From: Hypericum androsaemum
Taxonomy: Eukaryota > Streptophyta > Magnoliopsida > Malpighiales > Hypericaceae
Assembly: GCA_963995505.1 (NCBI GenBank)
Contig: OZ023187.1
Span: 18,328,584 to 18,392,583, forward strand
Direction of reading: 5' to 3'
Length of the DNA stretch: 64,000 nucleotides
Below the pieces are notes generated by a model. The model was not told where the DNA came from and ran no database searches. It was given only the letters and a program-made list of their open reading frames with translations. Both the position numbers and the translations under genes were made by a program. Below are positions 32,570 to 45,197 of this stretch, piece by piece; position 1 is the first letter of the stretch; every line of letters begins with the position of its first letter.

Positions 32570-35500
32570 ATGTCAGTTGCTTCTAGATCCATCATAGCTG
32601 AGCTAAACCGTGAGTTAAAACTCAACGGTGAAAACTATGAGAATTGGAGCATGAAAATCCAATATGTGCTTGAAGAACAAGAGGTTCTGGAGCACAAAGA
32701 TGTGATAATGGATGAGCCTGAAGAAGGCACAACTGCTCAACATAAGCGAGATAAGGAAGCTTATGTTATTTGGAAGAGAAAGAACACTACTGCTCGATTG
32801 ATTTTGCTGAGTTCAATGATGGATGATATCACCAGACAATTTCGTGTGCATGACAACGCGAAAGAGTTATGGGATGCTCTCAAACAAAAATTCAGAAAGC
32901 TTTCAGTGTCGAAGCTGCGTGCTTTGACCATAAGGTTTGACACCTTTAAAAAGCGTCCGGAGGTTCCCATGAGGAAACATTTGAAAGCGATGTCCAATAT
33001 GATCAGTGAACTGGCAGAGGCTAGTCACATACTCAGCAACGAGCAGCAGATTCAAGCTGTCATCCGTTCACTACCACCAAGTTGGGAACAGATGAAGATG
33101 AATCTTACTCATTCTGATCATTTGGTAACATTTGATGATGTTGCCAGACACCTTGAGCTGGAGAAAGATCGCCTCCTAGCTATGAAATTCCACCTTGAAG
33201 CCCATTTGATTTGTTCGAATGGGAGTGGTGGGAAAAAGAAGAAAGGTAAAGGGAAGGGTAAGTGTAAACAAACTCCAAAGGCTGAAAACCATGGAACTAA
33301 GTTGGATGGCTCCAAGGCTAAAAAGAACAAGCGGTTTAACATTTCAAAAGTGAAATGTTTTAACTGTCAACAGAAGGGATATTTTACAAAAGATTGCAAG
33401 ATGCCCAAGTAGGTACATCTAAACTCAAGTGTGAGTAAGTTGTATGTATCCTCTTGTACCCTTCTAACTGAGTCACATTCTATGTGGGTGATTGATTCAG
33501 GAGCAATAGACCACATAGCTAGAGACCGTTGTTCGTTCGTTGAGTACATGCGGTTGCCGGCTGGAGCAAAAACCATTTTTGTCAGTAACAACTCGTGCGT
33601 GAATGTGAAAGGCCTGGGCACTTGTAGATTACACCTTCGTGGTGGTCATGCCCTTCTTTTACATGACGTGTTGTTTGCTCCAGACATACGAAGGAACCTG
33701 ATCTCAGTTTTGGCCTTAATGTCTTTAGGTTTTCGGTTGTCATTTGAGGACAACACCGTTAGATTGTTTTTGGATGATGCCTATTTTGGCCTTGGATATA
33801 TATCGGAAGGTTTTTTGATTCTGGATATTGATCATTATGAAAGCTTTTCCTTTGCCACTAGTTCAAACTCATCAGAGGATGATATTAAACTATGGCATTC
33901 TAGACTAGGCCATATCGGTCAGGGCCGTTTAAACCGTCTGGCTAAGGCAAGACTGTTGGGAAATATAGAGAAATCTATATTACCCAGATGCGTATCCTGT
34001 CTAGAAGGAAAAAGCACTAGGAAACCTTTCGGTACTGGAGCTAGAGCCAAATTTCTACTACAATTAGTTCATTCTGACATATGTGGTCCAATGAACGTGA
34101 GGGCAAGGCATGGAGCATATTACTTCATCACCTTTATTGACGACTATATTAGATATAGTCTGATATACCTGATTTCTCACAAGTCTGAAGCCTTAAACTG
34201 CTTTATGACATACATGAGTTTTGTTGAAAATCAGAAGGAAAGAAAGATAAAGGCTTTACGAACTGATCGTGGCCGTGAATATCTTTCTGATGAGTTCAAA
34301 GCACTATGCATTGAAAAAGGGATTGAACATCAATTGTCCATTCGTTATACACCCCAGCAAAATGGGGTTGCTGAAAGAAGAAATAGAACTCTTCTTGACA
34401 TGGTTAGATCGATGATGGCAGAGGCAAGTTTGCCTATATCATTCTATGGAGATGCGCTCCTGACTGCCACATATGTTCTCAATCGTGTTCCCTCTAAGTC
34501 TATTACAGCCACTCTTTACGAAATGTGGACAGATTGGAAGCCCGATTTATCCTATTTTAAGCCATGGGGGTGTGCGTCATATGTCCATTCTACCTCAAGT
34601 GCTTTCGGTAAATTAGGACTGATAGGTAGAAAAAGTATCTTTATAAGATACCTAGAGGTATCTAAAGGGTACATGTTCGTGGGTGAACTGGACAATAGAC
34701 ATGTAACAGAATTTGAATCACGTGATGTCACATTTTTGGAGAATGAATTTCCAAAGTTGGGGGAGGTTAGTAGTGACCTTACCCTTTATGAGACAAATGA
34801 ACCATAATTATCTGGATCACTTCTTCCGAGTGAGAGAATTGAGGAGGAAGATAGAGATTTTCCAACTCAAAATGATCCAGAAGGTCGTGATCTGAGTCCT
34901 GAAAGGGAGGTAATTCCTTATTCCAGTGGGAGTACGGTATTTCCACCCAGTGGGAGTACGATTCCTGGATATGATGAATATATGAGAGATGTTTATCAAA
35001 ACAGGGAATATCGTAGGTCTAGCAGAACTAGCATACCACGCCGATGATTTGACATCGAAGGCGAGGCTAATACGTTCTTGGTATTACTGAAGAAATTTAG
35101 TGGTCCAAGTGAAATTCTTCTGGCCATCCTGCAGGATGAAGATGAACCAAAGAATGTATCTGGAGTTTTGTCATCTCCAAAACGAAATGAATGGATGAAT
35201 GCAATGGAAGAAGAAATATCTTCTATGATCAAAAACCAGGTTTGGGATCTGGTTGACCTACCTAAGTGGCGTAGGACAATTGAGAATAAGTGGATTCTCA
35301 AAATCAAGCGCAATGCAGATGGCAGTATCGAAAGATACAAAGCACGTTTGGTTGTCCAAGGATTCAAACAACAGGCTGGGATAGACTATGAGGAGACTTT
35401 TGCACCTGTTGTTAGATTTACGTCAATTAGGGTCATTTTAGCTATGGTTGCTAACATGAATCTAGAATTACATCAAATGGATGTAAAGACTGCTTTTCTC

Positions 35501-36712
35501 CATGGAGAATTGGATGAAGAAATCTACATGGTTCAGCCTAAGGGCTACATTCAAAAAGGCTGCGAACACAAAGTTTGCAAATTGAATAGATCAATTTATG
35601 GCCTTAAACAGTCGTCTAGACAGTGGTATATTCGCTTTCATAATACGATCATGCAGCATGATTTTATAATGATAGATGAAGATCATTACGTGTATGTTAA
35701 GCGATCAGGAAAGAAGTTTGTTATCATCACTTTGTATGTTGATGACATACTTTTAGCTCGAAATGACATGGGATTTTTTGTTGAAATCAAAGATTGGTTA
35801 TCTTCTAACTTTGAAATGAAAGACATGGGTAAAGCAGATTACATACTCAGAGTTAAGATTTCGAGGAATCATTCAAAGAGAATAGTATCTCTTTCACAAG
35901 AGACATATATTCGCAAAGTAGTAGAACGTTTCAATTGTGATCACAGTAACCCAAAGTACGTCCCATTGGTTAAAGGTTATAATTTGGGTAAGGACATGTG
36001 CCCAAAAATAGCTAAACAACGTGGGGACATGGAGAAGATTCCTTATGCCAATGCAGTTGGATGCCTGATGTACGCAATGTTGTGTACTAGACCTGACATT
36101 TGCTATGCTGTTGGAATAGCAAGCAGATATCAGTCTGATCCTGGCAGTGCTCACTGGAAGGCTGTCAAAGGGATTTTGAAATATTTGAATACTACTGCAG
36201 AATACTCCTTGTGCTATCAAGGCCGTGACCTGATATTGAGTGGCTATACCGATGCTGATTGGGGAGGTGATATGGATAAGAAAAAGTCAACATCTGGATT
36301 CATTTTCTTGTTGAACGGGGGTGCTATCTCATGGAGCAGCAAGAAGCAAACATGTGCATCCCTGTCAACAATGGAAGCGGAATATGTAGCTTCAGCTCAT
36401 GCTGCACAAGAAGCGGTATGGTTGAGGAGATTCTTAAGCCATCTCTCCCTGATCAGCTCGACGGAGCCCGTGAGTCTATTCTGCGACAACCAGGTGGCTA
36501 TAGCTTATGCTAAGGATCCTAGATTTCATAGCAGGGCTAAGCATATAGATATTAAATTTCACTTTGTTAGAAATTTAATAAAATATAAAGAACTGTGTAT
36601 GAAACACATATCTACACGAGATATGGCCGCAGATCCAATGACTAAAGCATTACCTCGAGAAGTGTTCGAGAAGCATGTTAAGTCACTGGGTTTACGACGG
36701 TTTTATTTGTAA
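32570..36712 (+). pseudogene. Copia gag-pol polyprotein, three internal stops
   Basis: One frame of 1380 codons from ATG 32570. In order: gag, zinc knuckle near 33355-33400 (CFNCQQKGYF, with Tyr in place of the His), protease with DSGAI, integrase with WHSRLGH, HSD and TDRG and an intact GVAER motif, reverse transcriptase with YVDD near 35738, and RNase H with YTDADWGGD and MEAEY. Stops are TAG at 33410-33412 (gag-protease junction), TAA at 34805-34807 and TGA at 35045-35047 (both in the linker between integrase and reverse transcriptase). No frameshift is needed to read through. It is inactive as read, although its catalytic residues are better kept than in the element at 7068. Confidence 0.95.
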
Positions 36713-37645
36713 TCCAATTAGTTGGAATAAAGGATTTTTATTTGGCAATATGAGTTAAATGTGAAACATGTCGGACAGAGAATTAGCCCACTCACACGAG
36801 TGTTTACCTCAGTGGGAGTCAAGAAGTTGATTCCTAGATGAGATGAGGCAGTTATTGGATATACATAAGTGCATGTCCTATGACGGAATGCCGTCTTGCT
36901 CAAGAGCAAGTTTCCTTATGGGATGTAGGAATAAGTTGCTGCATTTGGATTTTCTACAATCCATATGATAAGATATAAGTGGAACTTATCATACTGTCTG
37001 TCCTATTAGCCTAGAGTTAAGCTAAGGCTGATACTCTAGTATGGTGTTAAATGACATGTGTTCCTTTAAAAAGGAAAGTACACCGTAACACGTGATTAGT
37101 ATCATGTGTGCTACTCGACCACTGGATGGGATGAAAATGTTGAGTGATTTCACAATCCCTGGTGTGAGACCAATTTTTGAGAACTGTGATTCCCGAAACC
37201 TACCCTTAAGATCCTAAACGTATTCTGGAAGTATGGTCCAGTGCTGGTAGCTTGGAAAGTTCATGAAAAGGTTATGACATAGCGATTCGACCTGGCAGGG
37301 CTGACCAGAAAAGCAGATTGTATCATTATGAAAAGAATATAGTTAAGGGAGAAGGAACTCTGTTCATCACATTCTGAGTTTCGTGGTTCAGGTGCACCAA
37401 TTGTATTGAAAAATACAATAGTGAACCCGAATATAATTGTTTGAAATCACTGATGTGAACAATGGAATGTGACATGAGTATTGGGGTAAAAGCATACATT
37501 ATACAAGAAGGTTGTCGAGATGCTACTATTCAAGTAGCCTGAGTGTCCGTGCTCTTGAATTTGGCTTAACATACTCGACATGTGCTGGTCGCACGAAATC
37601 CTTTAAAGAAATATGATAACTGTTGATCAAGGTCAATAATAATTG
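36713..37645 (+). other. Long 3' non-coding region of Copia element 2
   Basis: Shares several blocks with 14016-15089 (CATGTCGGACAGAGAA near 36767, the GACCTGGCAGGGCTGAC block near 37290, GTGCTGGTCGCACGAAAT near 37582). No conserved protein frame. Confidence 0.7.
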
Positions 37646-37654
37646 AGTGGGAGA

Positions 37655-38258
37655 TGTTAGACCTTGGGCCCATCAGGCAATTATTATTGTGCCTAAATGG
37701 GCCCGGGCCCATCAGGCCCATAAGTTAGGTTGGATGGGCCGGTCAACCCGCGTTGACCGGTCCGAAGCCACGCAAGTGCCACGTCATATGTGCACTAACG
37801 TCATATGTGCTAGGCCCACGTGGCATGCTGACATGGCAAAGCTTGTGGATAGTTTTGCCACGTGGCAGGCATGCGGTCCGAAGTGCCACGTGGCACGCCA
37901 CGTGGCGGACATGCGGTCCGAAGTGCCACGTGGCGCATTCTAGTGTGCCGGATTTACCTATAAAAGGGAAAATCCGGCTGGACCAATTTGAAAGTTTGCC
38001 CACAACCACTCAATTAGAAAGGAAAAATTCTGGATTAGTTCTTGAATTTTGATCAGATTTTCTATAGAGAAAATCTCGTGAAAATCAATTACGAATCCGT
38101 TAAAACGTGATCGTAATTCGACTAGCACGAAGAATTTGTGGACCCGAGCCTGAGGACCTCTTGCTTCAACAAGTAAGTGATTTATTATTAACGAATTAGT
38201 TTGTTAATTAAACGGGTTTAACACGTAATTATTCGTTAATTACGTATCAAATCCGTCA
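37655..38258 (+). repeat. 3' LTR of Copia element 2 (604 bp)
   Basis: 47 bp shorter than the 5' LTR through loss of short repeats in the GC-rich array; still five CACGTG motifs (37815-37931). TATA box at 37959-37966. Confidence 0.9.
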
Positions 38259-38263
38259 CCATT

Positions 38264-38875
38264 ATATATTCACTGACTAGAATTTTATCGAATGATAATT
38301 TTATTAATAGATAAATAATGTAAATATTATTTAGTATAGAAAGATCAACATTAAATTACATTAAATATAACATGTGCAGATTGCGGCTCCTTATAGCAAA
38401 CAAAACCTACAATACCACCCAAATTCATGTCAAATTTTCCTGCCGCGTACTATCTCTTTGACCCACATCAATGTTCTAAGACCAGGCGGGACGGGAAATT
38501 TGGCATGTATTGTAGGCTCAAATCTTCAATGCATAAAACTATATATATATATATACACGCACACACTAGTACAACTTATAACTCTGTATCAGTGATAGTT
38601 TTGAAGAAATAAAATGATTTCTTGCAAGTCATATTTTTTTACTGAATTTACATCAACAAAATCATTTGTATACACACACTTGAAAAAAACGAGTCATTCT
38701 GTCTTCAAACGAATAATCCGGTGGATAACGCTCGAGGTTGACGAATTCAAGTTTGACAACATATGAAATAGACGCACTCACAACATATGAAATTTGTACA
38801 CGACAGAAAAATCCAATAATGCTCTTCACTTCGTTTTCTTGGGCGGGACCCAACATTAGCTACTAGGGAAGGTAG
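38264..38875. other. P450 stub upstream region, duplicated
   Basis: AT-rich. About 38470-38535 matches 19985-20050 and 38690-38875 matches the region before the pseudogene at 20712. It includes a short TA/CA microsatellite at about 38540-38566. Confidence 0.6.
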
Positions 38876-38882
38876 TATAAAT
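38876..38882 (+). promoter_or_regulatory. TATA box of the P450 stub
   Basis: TATAAAT about 120 bp before the ATG at 38999, in a block shared with 20568-20630. Same core promoter as the pseudogene at 20712. Confidence 0.6.
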
Positions 38883-38998
38883 GATACTTTCACCAGATTA
38901 CATGAAACTCAGAGATTGCAAATTCGGTTTCATCAGAAAAATCCAATAACCTGATCATACACATGACATTTATTTACATTTCTCCAACATTAGCTACT

Positions 38999-39254
38999 AT
39001 GGCATCAGATTTTCTCTGCTTGTTAAGCATTATCACATTGATCCTTATTGGTTTCATGGCAACAAGGACCGGAAAAGGATCAAAATCCAAGCAAGTGGAA
39101 GCACTCTTGCCTCCGGGGACGAGGAAGCTACCGATCATAGGCAATATGCATCTCCTGGCCGGATATCTGCCCCATCGTCGCCTAGGCGAATTGGCGAAGA
39201 AACGTGGACCATTGGTCCATCGTCAGCTTTGCGAAGTTCGCGCGGTTTTGGTTT
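38999..39254 (+). pseudogene. P450 5' stub cut by an LTR remnant
   Basis: From ATG 38999 the frame codes for the anchor (MASDFLCLLSIITLILIGF), a basic linker, the proline-rich hinge [14 protein letters not shown] and the following LGELAKKRGPLV segment. An upstream in-frame ATG at 38963 is less likely because the paralogues start at the equivalent of 38999. P450 similarity stops after VSSP at about 39254, where LTR-like DNA begins, and the frame ends at 39319. Some conserved positions are changed (MHLQLGEV reads VHRQLCEV). Without the I-helix, ExxR and heme loop it cannot act as a P450. Confidence 0.9.
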
Positions 39255-39371
39255 CCTCTCCTAATGTTCATTTTGCTAGTTTATTTTTACCATTTATTTT
39301 TTATCTTGGTAAATATTAATTAACGTGATAATTTTATTTACGTTTCCGCTTCACATGTCAAATTTCCAACA
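39255..39371 (+). mobile_element. Truncated LTR end, TNT1-like
   Basis: The last 100 bp resemble the 3' end of the LTRs at 23720 and 28387: GGTAAATATTAATTAA, TTTTATTTACGTTTCCGCT and a terminal TTTCCAACA. Its upstream part is missing and it begins directly at the break in the P450 stub. Confidence 0.65.
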
Positions 39372-39481
39372 GCTATCATATAGAATATATGGATCCAACA
39401 GTTACCATATCGAATATTTGGATTCTGGAGGCAAAAATGAAGATTAACAAAGTGCTCTGAATTATTTTTTACATTCATAAC

Positions 39482-40006
39482 TGTTGGGCTTTTCATCCTG
39501 TTGGGTTTTTCACCCATACTTGATCATAAGCCATGTGGGCTTGGGCCACATTCATTTTCCTTCCTATCCAAAGGTGAAAATGCCACCTTGGCTCCTTATT
39601 CATACAAGCTATTATGTATATAGCTTTGCCACATGTCAAGTTGATGCCACCTTTTGGTGGTGACATGGAAGGAGATATTTTCTCCTTAAAAAGGAGAAAA
39701 TTAGAGGAAAATTATAATTTTTCCCAGCAAAAGGACACATCCAGATATAGGGAAAATTATATTTTTGATTCCTGAGTTCTCGATTAGACTCCGAGGCAGA
39801 TAAAGTCGTAGAAATTGTTCTTACTTCAACTGATCGTAAGTAAGAACCGACCAGTGACAAAGCTCCGTTACGATCACAAGTTGATCTACACTTCAACAAG
39901 TAAGTGAATTTATGATTTAATGAATTCGTTCGTTAATTAATTTAACGTTTATTATTTCATGATTTTTAGATTATAGTATGCTATAATCACCATTAAGAAA
40001 TCAACA
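39482..40006 (+). repeat. Solo LTR related to Copia element 1 (525 bp)
   Basis: TGTTGGGC...ATCAACA, flanked by the perfect 5-bp target-site duplication ATAAC (39477-39481 and 40007-40011). The 3' two thirds match the LTRs at 7068 and 15090 (for example GACTCCGAGGCAGATAAAGT and AAGAACCGACCAGTGAC). No internal domain is present, so this is the product of LTR-LTR recombination. Confidence 0.9.
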
Positions 40007-40039
40007 ATAACGTGTTAATCTCTTCACAGATTTGAGTTA

Positions 40040-42120
40040 AGAGTTACCGGTGTGACAAATCTTTAGACACGACAGAGCTGTTGGGTGTCTTTTTTTCCAT
40101 GATCATTTTTTTGAAAGGTTTTACATGATCATCTGATATCTGTATCCCAAAAGTCGTGTTCGATCTTTCATAGTGTCTATTCCATTCAGAATAATGCTCA
40201 AACTCCAAACTTCAAGTAGTTGTTACTTTGTCCTAACCCCGATCCCACCAATCCGAGCCCCGACCAGGCCACCACCCTTAACCCTAATTCAATTAGTTTG
40301 AAGGGGTAAATTGTCTCATGTAAAATGGTAGAAGGTGTTTTACGGCCCAAATTCAAATATAAGGCGTAATTGTACATTTGCTGTGAATATATGGGTCAAT
40401 TTTCGCCAAAAATATTTTATAAAAAGAGAGAGAAAGATTTAACACAATTTATAAACAAAATCAAATTAATTATATATATGGGTCATGTATTTTGAAAAAT
40501 GTGAAATTCGAAACGTTGTGCCAAAATTTGTATGGGGTTTATTACATGCTAGTGAAGATTTTGTTTCACCTGCCACGGAACGGAGGGGTCGAAAATGATT
40601 GCCACTTGAGACCATCTGCAACAGGTTATAATCCTTAAGTAGGCAAGCAAATTGGCAATCCTTGAGCTGGCAGGAGGAGTTTGTACATTGTAATCGTTGA
40701 CCTTTCTTATGATATTGTATTACCTATTGGTTCAATATTAAACTACAAAATTTTGTACTGACGTTACAGGACTTCCATGTTCTAATTCACATATGCCGAA
40801 AAATGGTATGGTTTCGACGTGGCAAGCTCCAATGACAAAAAGTTATCCAAGTCTTTAATTGATGTGTCCCAAAAACCACATAATTTTTTTTGATAAGTTT
40901 TAAACTACAAACCTTTATGCGTTCAAACACACAAACCACAATATTCTAAAGTAGATTTTTTCGTATAATATTTAGATCAACAGTTATCATATCGAATTTG
41001 GATTCACCACAACCATGTTATCTTTGGATACATTGGTGCATTGTAGGTTTCGTTATTGGTATTACTGGTCTGAATTTTTTTTTTGGGCATTCAGAACGGG
41101 TGAATCTCCTCAGAGATTTGAGTTAGCGTCACCCGTGTGACAAATCTTTAGACGCGCCAGGGGCGGAGCCAAGTAGATTTTTTGTTTGTTTAATAACTAG
41201 GTATATTTTTTAATATATGTCCTCACTAAAATTAGAAATTGATCCCACTAAAAAATTAATCAACCTAAAAATTGAAATCAAATCTTAAAAAAATTTAGGT
41301 ATTCCTTATATTGTCCCCACTCGAAAAAATTTCTGACTCCGCCCCTGCGCGGCAGAGCTGTTGGGTATTTTTTTCATGATCTTCGATAGTGTCTATTGTG
41401 TTCATATTATTCAAACTCGAAACTTCAAACAGTTACTTCGTCCTATCTCTGATCCCGCCAATCCCAGCCTCAACCAGGCCACCACCCTTAATCCCAATTA
41501 AATTAGTTTGAGGGGTTAAACTGTCTCGTTTAAAAAGATGTTTTACGGCCCAATTTCAAATATAAGGCGTAATTTTACATTTTGTGTAAATGTAGGGGTG
41601 GGTCAATTTGATCTTTTGCCAAAAATATTTTATAAAAAGATGAAGAAAGATTTAACACAATTTATAGAGAAAATCTAGTTAATTATATATAAGGTTCGTG
41701 TATTTTGGAAAATGTGAAATTCACACTTAAACATAATCAATTTGAAACGTTGTGTCAAAATTTGTATGGGGGTATATTACATGCTAGGGAACATTTTGTC
41801 TCACATACCACGAAGTGGAGGTATTGCAGAATACCTGAAACAGGCTATACTCCTTAAGTAGACAAGCAAATTTACAATCCCTGAGCTTGTAGTAATCGTT
41901 GACCTTTCTTATGAGACCTTCCTGAGTTGTGTTACCTATTGGTTTCAATATTAAAACTACAATATCTTGTACTGACGTTACATGACTTCCATGTTCTAAC
42001 TTTAATGAGGGTATTTTTTTTCCCTTATATCACAATCATCACCTTATATCCGCTGAATAAATAATTAAATTGTGGACAGCCAGTCAATGTCGACCGGATT
42101 TCACCCGTTACTAAATTAAT
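40040..42120. repeat. Direct duplication of P450 flank, unit about 1.1 kb
   Basis: 40040-40760 and 41110-42000 align in order: the GAGTTACCGGTGTGACAAATCTTTAGAC block, GCCACCACCCTTAA, CGGCCCAATTTCAAATATAAGGCGTAAT (with small changes), GTATGG-GGTTTATTACATGCTAG, and TTGTACTGACGTTAC. The second unit continues into the promoter of the intact P450. Parts recur at 2760-3120 and 60150-60730. No coding sequence. Confidence 0.75.
41158..41347. mobile_element. MITE with GGGGCGGAG ends, copy 1 (190 bp)
   Basis: Ends CAGGGGCGGAGCC and (inverted) CAGGGGCGGAGTC. The paralogous position near 40070 lacks the insert. The interior is AT-rich and matches the MITE at 47728-48067 in the opposite orientation. The target-site duplication is imperfect. 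The ends look hAT-like. Confidence 0.75.
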
Positions 42121-42620
42121 TCGCATTATTAAATTATGGCAAATCTCTTGCAAAAGGTTCGAATTCAGCGCAACACGTCAATGATAACGGAAATTCTGCA
42201 GCGATTTGAGCACGACTTCCTGAACTTCTGCTCCCTATTTAGCATTTCATGGGGCGGCCATCCCAACCATGGCTCAGCAACTTGAAATAAACAAAGACCA
42301 ATTAAGAACTTGAAAAGGAGAAAGGTTGTCATAGCTTAACTAGAAGTTCCGATGCTAAGTTAGACTCTCGAAAATTGGATTCTCGAAAACTAGATTAGTC
42401 AGTTTAATAAAGATTCAGTAAATGTTGGGATGCCTAATATAACCCATGTGCACAACAAGCTACTTTAAACAATGAGTAAGAAATGAGTAAGGTATCTTAT
42501 AAGGGTCAACGGTTGCAAGGGACAAGATCCTTCAGACATGGCACATTTTCAGCATACATAAACACTAACCTGTTGCCAATTATTTCAAACTCGGTAGACG
42601 TCGTTGCATTAATCTCCAAT

Positions 42621-44199
42621 ATGGAAGTAGAATTTCACTACATCCTAAGCCTGATCACATTGATCTTTGTTGGTTTCATGGCAATCAAAAGATCGAAATC
42701 CAAGCGCGTGGAAGTCCACTTGCCGCCGGGGCCGAGGAAGCTACCGATCATAGGCAATATGCATCTACTGGCCGGATATCTGCCCCATCGCCGCTTGGCG
42801 GACTTGGCAAAGAAACACGGACCATTGATGCATCTTCAGCTCGGTGAAGTTTGCACAGTTGTGGTTTCTTCTCCTGAGGCCGCGAAAGAGGTGATGAAAA
42901 CGCACGACTCTGTTTTAGCTAATAGGCCTTTTCTACTTGCTCCTAGTATCATATCTTACAATTTAAAGGACATAGCTTTTGCAACTTACGGTGAGTATTG
43001 GAGGCAGCTAAGAAAGATATGCAACTTGGAGCTGCTGAGTCCAAGCCGGGTGCAATTGTTCCGACCGATCAGAGGGGAAGAGATGTCGAACCTCGTCAGT
43101 TACATTTCCTCAAATGCAGGGTCGTCAATTAATCTTAGCAGGATTATCTCTTCGACGAATTTCGGCATCACTTCTAGGGCAGCATTTGGTAACAAATGCA
43201 ATGACATTGAGAAGTTCATTAGTTGTGTCAAGGAAGCTGTAGTTTTGACAGGAGGGTTCAGCCCTGCAGATGTTTTCCCTTCCTATAAATGGCTTCACTC
43301 GTTTGGCGGGATCAAGCGAAAAATCGTGGCAGTTCATAAACTGATTGATGAGATACTCGAGCAAATCATCGAAGAACACAAAGCAGACAGAAGCAAGAGC
43401 AACCTAGAAGAAGATCTGGTTGATGTTCTGCTGAAATTCCAGGGAGGTCAGGACTTTTCCTTGGAGAACGATGATATCAAAGCCGTTCTCCTTGTAAGTC
43501 CTTTCTGCAGTTTCTGATCCGGATGAAGAACCCGAGCAGGTCTGATTTCTGTGCTTCAATCTTTTCTACTTTCAGGACATCTTCAGTGCCGGAAGCGAGA
43601 CATCCTCAACAGCAGTTGAATGGGCAATGACAGAGATGCTGAGAAATCCACGAATCATGAGAAAGGCACAGGCAGAAGCTAGACAAGTCTTCAACAGAGA
43701 TGGAAACGTCGATGAGTCGAGACTCGGTGAACTGAAATACCTGAAGCTGATTGTCAAAGAAACTCTGAGGATGCATCCTCCTGCTCCCCTGCTGCTTCCT
43801 CGTGAAAGCCGACAGACGTGTGAGATTTTCGGTTACACCATACCCGAAAAGGCTAGAGTCATTGTCAACGCGTGGGCTATTGGAAGAGATCCTAATCACT
43901 GGGATGACCCTGATACATTTTTTCCAGAGAGATTCCTTGACAGCTCTATTGACTACAAGGGTGGTAACTTTGAGTTCATCCCATTTGGCGCGGGAAGAAG
44001 AATGTGTCCGGGAATATCATTTGGCATAGTAAACGTAGAGCTTCCACTTGCCAATCTGCTGTTTCATTTTGACTGGAAGTCTCCTGACAACACTAATCTG
44101 GAAGATCAAGACATGTCAGAGGTTTTTGGCGCAGCGGTTAGAAGGAAGACGGATCTATGCTTGGTCCCAGTTCTTTACCATCCCCCTTCTGCTGCATAA
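42621..44199 (+). CDS. Cytochrome P450 monooxygenase, CYP71D-like, two exons
   Basis: The only intact-looking gene in the window. Exon 1 is 42621-43493 (291 codons), intron 43494-43575 (82 bp, GT-AG, phase 0, the usual CYP71 position), exon 2 43576-44199; 498 aa in all, normal for the family. I chose ATG 42621 because the open frame upstream is not conserved and the paralogues start there. Features in order: N-terminal membrane anchor (about residues 4-20), basic KRSKSKR, hinge [19 protein letters not shown] of helix C, I-helix AGSETSS, ExxR as ETLR, PERF, and the heme loop [10 protein letters not shown] with the Cys thiolate ligand. Such enzymes oxidise terpenoids, alkaloids or phenolics on the ER with NADPH-P450 reductase. 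The exact substrate cannot be told. Confidence 0.93.
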
Positions 44200-45182
44200 G
44201 GGAACTGGAAATGCTCTGTGTGTAACCGAAAGACATATCATTTGCTGCACATTTCTTTATTGGATTTTGATCCATCCCATGTTTTGTGCTAATTTGGACA
44301 TGAGAAGATGCAATACTTGGTGATAAATGTTAGAATTAAGCTTTGTTGTTGGGAGATTTCTGTAAGTTTTTTCTTTGTTCAATAAGCAAGGCTGAGATTA
44401 TGGTCTTGTAAGAGATAATTTATGAATTGTTAATAATTTATGATCTAAGGGATTGTTATGAAGTTGTACACTTAAGTTAATAAACACAACTGAATTTTCC
44501 ACATATACTTGAGCATTTCTACAATAATATGGAACATTTTATTAGACAACCTCAATATAATCCATCTTTCTTTTCTTGATCATTGGAATCCGTCTTCTTT
44601 GCTGATTAAAATTGATCTACCAATTTTATGGTTAATTTATGGTAGACATTAACTACCAAGTGATAATATCTTGTAGTGTACATAAAATTGTCACTTTAAA
44701 ATTCTAATTTGGTGGATGAAGCATCGCCGCTACCCCAAGGGTATATTTTGTTTGATAGTCTCATCCGAGATTGCAAATTTGCTTGCGTACTTAAAGACTA
44801 ACATGCTACAGATAGTCTCAAGTGTTAAACATTTCTGAAGTTTTAAAACATGCAGTTTTGTTTGACTAGTCCGACCATCAACCAAAAAATATACCAGATC
44901 AATTTTATGTAAAATTTGGAAAGTTTATGAACCATCCAAAATTCAGTCTGACCAAACGATTCATACACTTCGTTGAGCCCGGCTACACTGAGTTCAACCG
45001 GGAATTAAAATAAAGAGAAAAAAGGGGACAAAAACATTGCATTTCACCTAAGGTTTAATTAGAATTGTGGATTTAAAAGTCTAAATTAATTAATATGAAT
45101 TACAATACATAATAACAGCATGGATGAAAAGACGATAAACTACACCTAGCAAGACACTAAATAGAAATCCCCCATTCAAAAG
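44200..45182. other. P450 3' flank, no gene
   Basis: AT-rich. The 3' UTR probably ends within about 200 bp; CAATAAGC near 44380 is a weak polyadenylation signal. Nothing else is recognised. Confidence 0.5.
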
Positions 45183-45197
45183 ACCAGAAAGCACTCT

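Larger units (their letters stand above)
29785..38258 (+). mobile_element. Complete Copia LTR retrotransposon 2 (8474 bp)
   Basis: Order: 5' LTR 29785-30435, primer-binding site 30438-30449, leader, pre-gag ORF 31625-32206, gag-pol 32570-36712, 3' non-coding region, polypurine tract 37646-37654 (AGTGGGAGA), 3' LTR 37655-38258. The target-site duplication CCATT is at 29780-29784 and 38259-38263. It shares layout, polypurine tract and protein similarity with the element at 7068-15599, but the LTRs are unrelated in sequence. It is the same family as the minus-strand element at 1-2280. Confidence 0.95.

Noticed and set aside
38963..39319. A 118-aa small membrane protein gene
   Set aside because: It is the 5' stub of a P450 running into LTR sequence.
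42483..42620. N-terminal extension of the intact P450
   Set aside because: The upstream frame is open but has no similarity to the family, and the membrane anchor begins at the Met at 42621 as in the paralogues.
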